Source: Schistosoma mansoni
Lineage: Eukaryota; Platyhelminthes; Trematoda; Strigeidida; Schistosomatidae
DNA: 64,000 nt
Assembly (NCBI RefSeq): GCF_000237925.1
Contig: NC_031495.1
Coordinates: forward strand, 25,748,872 to 25,812,871
Direction of reading: 5' to 3'
The notes under the pieces are model-generated. The model was not told the origin of the DNA. It did no database searches and saw only the letters and a program-made list of their open reading frames with translations. Position numbers and translations under genes: made by a program. This document shows, piece after piece, positions 13,075 through 24,523 of the stretch; the first letter of the stretch is position 1, and the number at the start of each line of letters is the position of its first letter.

Positions 13075-14341
13075 CTATATATGAAGAGAGCCTATGATGT
13101 CTGTGTGGGACGTGGATGTGTTCGTTTGCGCCAGATCTGTGCAGGTGAGGGCTTGATCACTGAGTCTTGCAAACGTATGTAATTTGTCTGCCATGCGTAT
13201 TTCAGAAAGAAGACTGTTCCATATTAATGAGTACTTGATAAGGAAGAAGTTTTCCCGAGTTTTTGATCTGTGTTTTTCAATTTTGACAGTGGGTACTTTG
13301 TCTCGAAGGTTGTATCCATGTGAGTCTTGGTATAGAGTTATATTACATGTGGAATAAGTAAGGTTTTTAAGGAGTTTGAAATAAAGAATTAAGTTAGACC
13401 TAAGCCTTCTTTTCCAGAGGGGTTCTAGTCCTAAGATATGGCATCTGGATTTGTAGTCAGTGAGTTGGTCGTTCTTAAGTATTTTGCGAGTGAAGTCTCG
13501 CTGTATTCCTTCTACCTTAAGTACATCAGATAGGCGTAGGTTGGAAAATAAGAACGAGCAGTATTCGACGATGGGTCTTACGCAGGCTTTATACAGGATA
13601 ATTTTAGTCTCGTTTTGAAAGAAATTACGCAGGATGAAGCCAAGCAATCTCCGCATTTGAGATGCTTTAGTTGAGATATGTTCTGAGAAGTTAAGACCGT
13701 CAGAGTAATGTGCCCCAAGGTCAGTTACTGATGTCAGTCTGGGCAGTGGGTTTTTGTCAAGTGCTAGTTTTATTTTGAGTGACGTATTTCCAATACATAG
13801 CCAACCGCATTTCTCTGTGTTGAGCTCTAGCCCCCAGCGTTTGCACCAGTCGTCTACTTTGTTGAGTTCATGTTGAATCGTTTGCATAGTACTAGCTACA
13901 TCACCAATGTCAGTTTTATAGATGACTTTTAAGTCATCAGTGTAGAGGTAGGTCTTACCTGTGGTAAAGCACTTGCATATATTGTTGATATAGATTGTAA
14001 AGAGCAATGGACCCAAGACACTACCCTGCACAACACCACTGGTTATTGGTCGAGGTGTAGATGTTGTAGAGTTAATCTTGGTTATTTGGTATCTGTTTGT
14101 GAGGAAAGACTTAATCCATTGCAATAGGGGGTTTATAATTCCAACTGACTGGAGTCTGGTGATTAGAAGATTTTGAGGAACTTTATCAAAGGCTTTCTTT
14201 ACATCGAAATATAGTATAATCACTAGCTTTTTCTGGTAACGTATGCGAGTAACCTCGTTAAGGAAGTCTATCAGACACGTACTACATGATGTTGTTCTAA
14301 TGAAACCATGTTGTGATGGGTCTATTAGATCTTCCTTTTGA
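13075..14341 (-). mobile_element. CR1-like LINE, 5'-truncated reverse transcriptase fragment
   Basis: One continuous minus-strand frame of more than 400 codons with a non-LTR reverse transcriptase. In order it shows DPSQHGF, FDVKKAFDKVP (motif A), SGVVQGSVLGPLLFTIYIN (motif B), YTDDLK at the catalytic box (normally YADD), LNTEKCGWL and DLGAHY, then a C-terminal segment ending in LIWNSLLSEIR. The named start at 14223 lies inside the frame, which stays open to about 14341, where similarity ends abruptly; the 5' half including the endonuclease is missing. The long frame suggests a relatively young insertion. The Thr for Ala in the catalytic box may weaken the enzyme. It belongs to a lineage close to, but distinct from, the remnant at 9690-10450. 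Confidence 0.85.
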
Positions 14342-14844
14342 AACTATTAAGTCCATCCATGGCACTGATACCTACATATTAGTGATAAACTTGACTGTAT
14401 AACTAAACCACGGCATAGGAGAACGTGGGCCCAGGTTGGAGACACCGTTGGATTCCTTCAGTTTCTATAGCTACATATATTAGCTTATATTTCTAGATGA
14501 CCTATACGCACTGTGATACGAGGAAGCAAGGTTGATAGGGAGAAATTCAAATCAGGCCCTCAATGTGTCGTGTACACATGTTTTTGATATTTAGGCCAAG
14601 AGTAAATAAGTTAGTGTGTGATTATCGGAGGTTAAGGTGAGTAACAGGTCATTTTGCCAAAATATAGGGTCGAACTAGTAAAGTAGTCAAAAATTTAGGC
14701 AGAAGTAGACAACAGATTCTTCATAAATCCCGAGATATTCCAGTCCGTATTAACAAAGGGGGAAAGTCCCGCGGCAGGTGACGAAGGATATGTCTTGAAG
14801 AGTACCTCTTTTATTTTCTCTTCAACTCCCTCAGAAATAGCGTT

Positions 14845-15095
14845 TTCCAACAGGATATGAAAAATGGGGCATTGAACCTAACATAACTCTATATCTGAAA
14901 ATAACCTTAAAACAGCCCAACATCACAAATGATGGAGGGTAAAGTTACTGATCAGTAAGCATTGATGACTTCATTCCGCCCATGTTTGTGGGGCAGGACA
15001 TATTTTTGTTTCAGGTTCTTTGTGATCCAGAATGAAGCCATAAATCACTTGTAATGAGGTTGCTCTTCTATGTTCGCTGGCTAACCTATTTTACC
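14845..15095 (+). repeat. Dispersed repeat A, plus-strand copy
   Basis: Partner of 12255-12520. Shared blocks include GTTTTCCAACAGG, CCAACATCACAAATGATGG, CCATGTTTGTGGGGCAGGAC and TAATGAGGTTGCTCTTCTA. No open frame supports a coding function. Confidence 0.5.
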
Positions 15096-15479
15096 TAGGT
15101 AACCCAATAACATGCCAAATCGGGCCCTTTCATTATGATTTAGTGGTTAGCATTTGACGAAAAATTGGAATAACACGAAAAAATTATGGGCGTTTTTAGA
15201 CACTTTACTCTCTTTTGATGGACCTCCGATTCTAATTAACAGTCTTCCCAATTCCAACCTTGACTTTCCTTACATCACACATTACAACTCATTGTTCTTT
15301 ATCACTATATTCTTTTAACGGAAGACCCTTCAACCAGAATTCATCCTAGCAATAACAGGTAGATCAGTGAACACAAACACCAGTGGGAATAAACGAATGT
15401 ATTTCAACACAAAATTACAGAACATCTTAGCAAAATCTAAGAACTAAACAGTAAATAGTAAATTTGCGAAATATCAATC

Positions 15480-15660
15480 AAATTTGACTGTTCCTTTGCA
15501 AATGTCAACCAGTCGTCTTAGACTTCACGGTTCCTCCATCTCCACACCAATTGCTTTCCGTTTCTGTTCTTCCCTTCTGGATCCTCTCAATCTTCCGCTG
15601 CCAGATTTTCAACTCCTGACTTACGATATACAACACTTATGTCGATATGAGTAGCACACG
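15480..15660 (-). repeat. Dispersed repeat B, minus-strand copy
   Basis: The reverse complement contains a GGCAGCGGAAGATTGAGAGG block, GAACAGAAACGGAAAG, CGTGAAGTCTAAGACGACTG and ACATTTGCAAA, in the order seen at 50050-50300 and 53385-53655 (GGCAGAAGGTTAGGAAGG, GACAATGAAGTCTGAGACGA, ATTTTGCAAATAAA). The copy is old and incomplete. Confidence 0.5.
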
Positions 15661-16851
15661 CCACAGTAGTATGAGTTTTATCTAATAAAAAACACCTTTA
15701 CGCGTTCACCTACAAACGTTCAGGTATTGGTAATGTCTTATATCCAAATGCCTCGCTGCTCTTTTGTTCCTCTTTTCCAACACTCCGTTAACAGTGCACG
15801 ACTATGGAGGTCCTTCTTGTGCCTGGAACACAAACCTAACGTACATGTTTGTCAAGATCATGGACTATACCAAGCATCTTTCAATAGTTACTTTATAATA
15901 TTTATAAACTTATTAAACAGCTGTATTCTATAAATACTTAGGAACACCGAGATTCCAACACACAAATGCGAAGTTTGCATCATATGTGTGTTTGCCAAGG
16001 TCACAGCCTGGATGCAGAACCATTTTTGAGAAGATGATAACAACTGTGAACTTGATGGACTGTACTAACATATAAACCTAATTATTAACTCACCGGCACA
16101 TCTGCACGAGTTTTCTGCCATTTATTTGCATTGATCTCTTCTATTTTATAACCCTACCAGGTGAAGTAACTTGTCTGTAGGCCAATGTTGTAACTTTCCG
16201 ACCACAACTGCGAAAACAACGTATCTACTATGTCAGAAATATATTATTATCATTACATAGCCCTTTCATTCCCTTATATTTGCTTTTAATACCTCTTCTT
16301 TGTTCAAACCCCAAATGTCGAAAATAAATTAGGCCTCAAAGCTTTCGCCACTTGCCGAATTCACGAGAGGTTTAATAGCAAATAACTATGAATACTAAAA
16401 GGTTTTCTATTATCAAAATAACACCTAACTATGCCGTAGATGTGTCAATTGTAGCCCACTCAGTCATGAAGAAGAAAATTAAAAATTTTAAACGTCACCC
16501 CTCTAATTAAATATATGATAAAAATTAATCCAGAATAACTACAATTAGATGGCTAAGTAAACGAATGTATGACCGTAATTACTGACTACGATACAGTTAG
16601 ATGTCTTGAAAAATGTGGAGTTCATCCCTGTTTATTTCGGCTCTCCTAGTCGATTCTTTCTCCTTAAAACACATGTTCGCCTACAGTTTTGTCTCTGATG
16701 GAATTATAAATGAACTGGCACGAAATCCGCACATCCAATATCTTTCAGTTGAATTATTTCAGTACCTCCCACGTTCCAAGTATTTTTACCTTAAAACGTC
16801 CCTGGTATACAATCTCTGGAGATTTTAGGAACGTAAAGCATGTTATAAGAT
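15661..16851. other. Intergenic DNA, nothing recognised
   Basis: The open frames are short and lack splice support or family resemblance. No repeat boundary was detected apart from the adjoining LTR element. Confidence 0.35.
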
Positions 16852-17192
16852 CATCAACGTTGATGATCTATGTCAAAATGGTTGGGGGCCTACTATAGTT
16901 AGACGAGAATGGTGACGAACCAACTGACGCTGAAGTCACACCTCGCGACCGGCCCTTACGTGGTTTGAACCATCGACGCATCAAAGGATCATGGACGCTA
17001 TGGAGACTGTACAACACAAAGGACGTTATTACAAGAATATATTAGTTAAGGTACAACCACGGAAGTACAGAAGTGAAAGAACAACCACTGCCGCGTGGGC
17101 CAGTCCATGGCATATAATTGATTGATGCGCGTTGACTATCCTTGACCTTGACAGGGATCAGTGATCTGTTCGATATTCAGTGACCCTACAAT
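16852..17192 (-). repeat. LTR of the Gypsy-like element, 3' copy
   Basis: About 341 bp, matching 19506-20172 minus its insertion. Its outer edge lies in a perfect 20-nt palindrome at 16849-16868. Confidence 0.7.
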
Positions 17193-19505
17193 ACTTCCCC
17201 ACCAGATTCAACGGCCGTTTGAATCGATGCCAAACATGTTGGGAGTAGTCGCGCGCCGGAGGTTGCCAGACGATTAATATGAATCCTCCGGGTATTGCCG
17301 AGCTGTAAGAGAAATGGAAAAGAGGCTGCAGAAACTGATCGGGAAACAACGAGTAGTAACACGTAACAAGGACGTTGGTTGAATGTTAAGTGATCAACCA
17401 TAGAAATAATAGAAAAAGAAACATGACATTTTAGAGTTTTATCAAGTCGCGTTGAAAAAGATAGCTCTGACAAGTGGTTGAGTTCCTCAGATGAGAAAAG
17501 GTAAGTTTGCCGCAAGAGTAGTGATGTCACAGTGATAGTACGATAAGTGTATTATCAATCGATGCCGATGTTTGTACTGCCCTCGGTACAAAGTAGAAAG
17601 TCAGTAAGTGTCGTTGACAACTGTTCGTAAGCGCCGATTTCTAGTTATATCTATATTTAACAGACTAACTGTAAGTACAGAAGTATAACCGTGATTATAA
17701 GTCGTGGTTTCCTTGTGAGAAGCTTCTGATGAACTTGCAGTCAGTTTGGAAAAACTGATAACTGCTGTGACAATCAAGAAGGGTCGAAGAATACAGATCG
17801 AGAGCGAAGGTGGCACGATGAAGTCTCTAAAAGATGATAAACGGTGAGTGCTGTATGTTTGTTCGATGAATGAACCGAAAAAATGTCGAAAAGAACATAA
17901 GAAATCAAGAGTGTCACTCTGGACTCATGTCAATGATATCGGTGAAAAATGCTGTCAGTGTTGGGGTAGGGACGACAATATCGTTGTCAGTTTGCAGGAG
18001 ATTCGCTCGACTGCCTAAACTGATGATTCGCGTGAATGAGTGTCGTCAAACCACCAATTGAACTGGACAGGCTTTAGATCGTCGAGTAGTTGAACAGCCG
18101 ATTGATGTACCGAAATCATCTATTAGATAACAGCCACGCGGAAACAAAGCTTCATAGGATAAAAAAATACGACGTTGAAGTTGAATAACTACAGTAGTTC
18201 GGATGTGTTGTAATGTCACATCGAAGTAACATCATTTCGTAAACTGACAATTGTACTGAACGTTCGTTTGGGCATTGTTTATGTAGCAATTGGATGTGCA
18301 GTATCAAACATATACGAAGACTATCGTGGGGTTCGTGGAGAATTTCAGAGGACGTTTAGATATTTTCCAAACCCGTATTGCATGTGAATAAACCAAAGAC
18401 GGAATTAAAGTGACTTTCGTGCAATAAGGAAATCGAGCCATGATTTACCGTGAGATAACAGCAAATACAGAGCGCATAGTAAACAATAATTAAAATGGTA
18501 ACCACCAATGTAACTAAAGTTTAGGTTTAGATAACGTGATCATTTCGTAAAAGAGCTTATTATCTCGTGTTAAGTGACATTAAATACGATGAATGTCTGG
18601 TAAGGACATGGACTAAGATTGCTCGTGTACATGAAATACGTTTTTTCGGAGTATGTTGACTTACGAGTCATAAACGTACATAGTTTCGACTAAAATTTGA
18701 AGGTAGTGACAGAATGTATGACTACTCTAAGTGAAAGTAGCCGCGAAATGTTATTAGACATCATAAACATTATACGAAATTATCTAACTCAATTATGAAA
18801 CTCGCCTGGGTTACTCTTGCTCCAAAGTAATTGAAATTTACTGATGAAATTCGTAGATTAACGAAGCATTGTAGACTGAATTTGTATAAGTCCAAATTTA
18901 ATTTAAGCCAAACACGTAGAATTGCCTGACGAACAGTCTAAACAAGATCTAATATTGCGGGAAATCTATAATTCAAACTCACCGTAAATTTCTAGCATTC
19001 ATATCCTCCGATTCGCCATGGAACTCAGCGATTGGAAATTAGGCAGGCAGTGGTGAAGAAAGTAAAATATTCTAGTAGATAGTTTCTGATAGTAGTTAGT
19101 TGATAGTGATTAAGCAGAAAGATGAATTTATAATCGACAGTTAATCCTGCATTGGTTATACAAGCGGATAAGTTGCAAACAGATATGCGTTCGTGTTGCC
19201 TTGAGACTATACTTACGAGTGGTTAATATTTTAACAGACATATTACACAGGAACATTTACATGCTGCTAATGCTTGTTAAAGAACCACGATAGTCGATTA
19301 TAGTCGTAGTTGATTGATTAGTTCTATCGATTGAACTAATTATTTCAGTTGAAATACTAATCAACATTGATATGAAGCAACGAATGTTCACAGAAACTGA
19401 TAAAGATAGCCGAAGTTAAAAATGAAAAATAATAAGTATAGGATGCAATAAAAAAGATCATAATGATAGGTTGCGTTATTCGAAGTCTTGCTCACCAGTG
19501 TGGAA

Positions 19506-20172
19506 CATCAACGTTGATGATCTATGTCAAAATGGTTGGGGGCCTACTATAGTTAGACGAGAATGGTGACGAACCAACTGACGCTGAAGTCACACCTCGC
19601 GACCGGCCCTTACGTGGTTTGAACCATCGACGCATCAAAGGATCATGGACGCTATGGAGACTGTACAACACAAAGGACGTTATTACAAGAATATATTAGT
19701 TAAGGTACAACCACGGAAGTACAGAAGTGAAAGAACAACCACTGCCGCATGGTCCAGTCCATGATGTAACACGTTGTATTAGCAGTTAGAGAACAGCAGT
19801 ACAGATCTGAAAAACAGCACAGCACACGATGGTAAACGAGGACTTCACACCAAGAGAGAACACAGTGGGAATCACGAGCCTCTTTATTTCAAAATCAAAA
19901 AGCGCGGTGCGCGAGATTACAGCGGGAAGAGTCAGTTTACAAAGTAGTCCTATGAGTCATCCTGTAAGCTTAGTGTACATAGGGCTTGCTCTTCCTCCTC
20001 TAAAGAGTTTATGTTTGGTCGCCCTGCAGTAGAAAGAAAATAGAATGCATTAGTATATCATACATAGCAATTTCAACTCCGTTACAATGGCATATAATTG
20101 ATTGATGCGCGTTGACTGTCCTTGACCTTGACAGGGATCAATGATCTGTTCGATATTCAGTGACCCTACAAT
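19506..20172 (-). repeat. LTR of the Gypsy-like element, 5' copy, interrupted by a solo LTR
   Basis: Matches 16852-17192 from CATCAACGTTGATG to CCCTACAAT, with a 322-bp insertion at 19765-20086 flanked by ATGA and ATGG. Confidence 0.7.
19765..20086. mobile_element. Solo LTR nested in an older LTR
   Basis: A 322-bp segment with the ends TGTAAC...GTTACA. It is absent from the partner LTR, where the sequence reads straight through GTCCATGGCATA, so the insertion boundaries are directly visible. The flanking ATGA/ATGG fits a 4-bp target-site duplication with one later change. TG...CA ends, length and the lack of internal genes identify it as a solo LTR. The length is close to that of the schistosome Gypsy element Boudicca, but I cannot confirm identity by eye. 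Confidence 0.75.
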
Positions 20173-23100
20173 GTCATTCCGAATGCAGCCTCAACCAAAA
20201 CTGTTGTGATCACGATAAATGGTGTTATCCCAAGAACTCAAATTTACCCTGATGGGAAACCAATATTAACGTGCTGCCACCGAATAGCAATGTTTCATAA
20301 CGTATTGCACACACTCTGTACCAAAAAGTTATCGGCTGACCGACGAAATTTTGGTGTACCCGGATCAGGATAGGTCCTAATACTCAGATTACTATCTATA
20401 TCCTTCGAAAGTTCATTCCTGTTGTGTTGATCCCTGTCCACCTGAATTTATATGAACCGCACGTGCAAGCCAACGCATATTTTCAGTGTCCATGGTCCGT
20501 TGAATACCTTACTGTTGACCTTTGAGCCCTTCTATTCACGTTGCATGGTGTCTAGTCGCTGTCACCGTTACAACGTTTGAGAACAAAAATGTGTTTTTAT
20601 ACAGGTTCACCGTGTACACATTCACTGTGCCATTAAACCTTTACTTCGTTTTAATTGTAAATCTGCTAATTGCTGCATATCATGCCCATTTTTGACCTAA
20701 AATCAGACCATTACTCATTTTTATTAACGATTTCGGTCTTTTAACAGTATTTTTATTATCGTACGTGTTCTAAAAACCATCATCGTTTCCCTCAAACAAT
20801 GACATTCTCGCCAGCTTGTGTATCAATCTAATTCTTTTCGGCTTCCTCAACTTTCTCTAATCAGTTCGTGAGGAAAACCAAGTTTCTAGCTACACTAGGA
20901 ATATTAATTCGCATTGATATTGGTTCCTAGCCGTACAATCCGTGAAGCTGAACACACAGTAACTGGGCAGGCCTACATTAACAGTTGTGCACTATATGTC
21001 AGCAGGGGAGCACTTAATTTCCTCGGCAAGCTTCGACCACTCAGTCATGCTCACTCAATATAACTCCTTGGTCTTCATATCAATATGTTGTTCTATCACC
21101 AGACGAAATGTATTCTTTAAAGGTTTTTACAAATAACTTTTGACTATCACGGAGGACAAGTCAGTACAGAAGGTGATATAATTTATAAGTAACATTAGGT
21201 AGTCACGTCATGTCAATTCTACAATTTTGGATCAGGTCTATTGTCTTTGCAGCACAGATTCGTGCGCTTGTAGTATTTAGTGCTATATTCGGGAAATATG
21301 GGCTTTTATAAATTCCTGGAAGATCAATCAATTTATTCTTCTTGAGCCACATTTTGAACTTGCCTATTATTCTTCCATATCCTTAGCTGTTTTTATACGA
21401 GCATATATGTGTATATCTTACCATATTCATTACATCTCTATGTCCTGCTTTTTTCCTGGCCACAAATGGCGAATCATGTTCCACTAAATGGAGTTGACAC
21501 GCTTGCACTCTCCGTCAAGTTTCGACTTCCGCTTGTCATTCTTAATATCTGTCTAAGTTAAGGACAATTAGAAATTAATTCATCCAACTCAATCCGTTGT
21601 CGGCTTCTTGTTTCTGCGGTCTCACACAAAGAATTGGTCTAGGTTTAATATACGAGGTGAAATAGCAGTCCGAATGAGAATAATGGTAGCTGGAATAACT
21701 GTATAAACCGAAACGCCAAATAAAACTGAATAGTATTTCACAGTTACAAAACGAATGCTGAATAAGTAGGAACTTTTAGTTTTTATTACTGTAGGGAAAA
21801 TTTTTGTTTTTTTGCTCAATGTATCCCTCCACGCTCCGCAGTGTGACAATCACGATCAACTAAGACGAGACTATGATTCTTTAGGGAGGAATCGAGGGGG
21901 TCCGAACTTCAAAATATTTCAATAGAGTCAGTGTTTAACGAACGCTGACAATGACCTCCAGATAGTGGTGTGCAGTCATCGTCTTTTACGTTATTTAGTC
22001 CTTCGTTTAACCAACGGCAATCTGGGAACCTCATTCAGTTTGATTTCTTTTACTCCCTAAGGCAGTTAACTCGTCAGCCATCGTGTGATGGCCATATGGA
22101 TAGTAATTTGTTTGTCTGTTAAGTGTGATAAATTTATGGATGAATTGTATTTCACATTAACCCAGACAGAATGCTGATTTGTTTTCCAGTCAGCTAGTGT
22201 AGCTGTAAATAATTCCCGACCGGAGCCACCAACATCTCCTACGATCATTGGTCATATTAGATCAATCGCTCATCGATATATTGATTACCCATCAAACATA
22301 TCTTCCAACCTCTTCGCTTCTGACTTCTGATTTTAACTGGGTGGGCACGATTTGATTATAGAAGGTGTTACTGGTAAAGAGTTGTCAAACTACAATACTG
22401 GTGGTATCTTTACTAGTCTCCAGGACAGCAGTTATATGCCTTCGTCAGATAACTTGCAATTGAGATTTCTACACATCATTAACAGTATAGCATTTACAAT
22501 CTTTCAAATACTTAACGAGGTCTTTGAGAATGTTTTTTACTGGGAATATAAAGTCCTTTAAGGGACCATTTTCAGGACACTAGACATATAATATTCGAAG
22601 GGCTAATGTGTATCTGCTTCTTCCAGCTTCATGGTATTCAGAATGTGCTGTAGAAATCACAGGTCATCTGATGATATGTTGTGAATATTACTGCTATTCT
22701 TACATAAAAATTTATTTATGGTTTAATTGAGTTTTAGACACATCTCGATCGGTCTTGAGAGTCAGAAATCAGTTCATGGTCAGATGTAAAGTGAGAGGTA
22801 CTAATGAGTGCGTGCTGCTGGTCAAAAGCTGGCCTAATTTCCAGGGGAAAATTATACATACAGCATCGGATGAAAATATGGCCTCATTTTTTAAGTGAAA
22901 CATCTGCATTAATAGGTCAGCTGTTGAGTGTGTTTTGATCTGGGTTAACTAATGAAATCCCGCATCTAAGTCATGGCTTTTTCACCCGAGTTACAGGTTG
23001 GACTCGGATACCAGAAGCTTAAATATCAGTAGTACTATCGGACGACCTCCCAACACAACATTTCTCCAAAGACACATGGTAGTATCAAGTCGCAGTCGAC

Positions 23101-24523
23101 TATGATCATAACTACAGATCGATTACGTGCCAATTACCAGGTTAAATCCCTCTTTAGGGTAAATATTAGAACAGTTGTAGATTTTAGTTAGGATATATTT
23201 ATCGGAGATCTTGTGGTATCGAAATAATATAAGTTTACAGGCGAGACTACTGTGCGTACATAAGTTCAAGGTCACAACAATGGAAAGTCTATTTTTCGTA
23301 CACTTAAACAATAGGGTACAGTAAAACAGTCACTGGTACATTTGATTATAATAATAAATGTTTCCATTACACCAATCGCGTTCTTTTCATAAAAGTAGAT
23401 TATTACAGACATTTGAAAGTTAGATGGAGATATGCATCTGACTGCAAGAGAAAATGAACTGAAGCCAGAGAACCACGTGCTGTAATTAGATAGGAAAGTT
23501 AAGGAACGTGATCATACCATTATCGGACTAATTTGGACACAGCTACACATCGGGGAGCGAATTCATACTGAATGTAGGTTAGATCCAGTAATCTTTCAAT
23601 GAGTCATCAATCGGGATTTACCATGTAAACATAATAAAGTAAGAGGACCGGAACTGGATTAAATCTATCCAAGTTTATTGGTGGAAAAAATGCTGGTACT
23701 CAAGTACATATTTTTTACAATTTGAAATCAAAGACTGACAAGAAAGAAAGTTATGACGTTAAGGAGAAAAGGTATATTTGATAGTACGCAGAGGTAGGGG
23801 AGCTTGAGACTTGCAAACTGGTTATCCAATATCGGAGAGAAGTTTTGTGTAAGGTCTTGCAGCGATTTGGCGGTGGTACTTGACAATGTGCTTTCAGTTA
23901 GCAACTTCCATCAAAACTAAAATGGCCAATATAAGTACCGAATGCTTGTAAACCATTCATTTTATGGAGTTACCACAAGAAGCCACTGAGAAAGTTTTTC
24001 AAGAGGTCCGAAGGTTTCACATGAATCTGAACCCGTTAGATTAAAAGTTTTTGTTATTTTACGTAATCTCAACTGATTTGGAGGAAACTTTAAGACGATT
24101 TATAGTGAAACAGAGTTTTGTGATTTGTAACTTCATTTGGTTCAGGAAATCATGGGCATAGTAACAGCTAACAACATAACTGATTTCTCCTCGTTGACGA
24201 TCAGTAACTTCACCCTACATTGGTCCACTGAAAAAATAGGCTACATTAATTAAGAGGTTGTGTTTGGTACGATTAAGGCGTCAAGGTACACCAGTTTGGC
24301 CGGTACGAATGAAACTCTCATCTATATCTAATGGTATTAGCATTATTTATGGAGATACTTGAGGCGATTTGACTCTGGGTATTTTAAAATAAGGAGATTA
24401 TGTTAGCTACCAAAAATCCTATGCTTAACATTGAAGATTGAATCGAAGCGCTTCCATGTTGGGAATATGTGGTTAGTTAGCATCGGTTATGCAGAGTAAA
24501 TAGTCAAGGCGCTCGATACGGTG
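20173..24523. other. Intergenic DNA upstream of the CtIP-like gene
   Basis: I found no exon, repeat boundary or RNA gene I can support. The stretch 23400-24490 is less AT-rich and has a frame with fewer stops than expected, but no protein similarity is apparent. An in-frame TAA at 24497 precedes the start codon of the downstream gene. Confidence 0.35.

Larger units (their letters stand above)
16852..20172 (-). mobile_element. Decayed Gypsy-like LTR retrotransposon
   Basis: Two direct repeats of about 341 bp, 16852-17192 and 19506-20172, bound roughly 2.3 kb. Apart from an insertion in the second, they are nearly identical. The minus strand is the sense strand: just inside the left repeat lies a purine-rich tract (GGTGGGGAAG) followed by TGTAGGGTCACTG, as expected for a polypurine tract and LTR start. 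Next to it the minus-strand frame at 17186-17530 ends in an integrase-tail-like HINRL segment. The rest of the interior has no recognisable gag or pol, so the element is broken many times over or is a non-autonomous derivative. The close match of the LTRs suggests moderate age. The family is inferred from the integrase tail only. Confidence 0.7.

Noticed and set aside
23400-24490. Long frame with relatively few stops upstream of the CtIP-like gene
   Set aside because: Stops still occur about every 25 codons, no splice sites fit, and no similarity is apparent; an in-frame TAA precedes the ATG at 24524.
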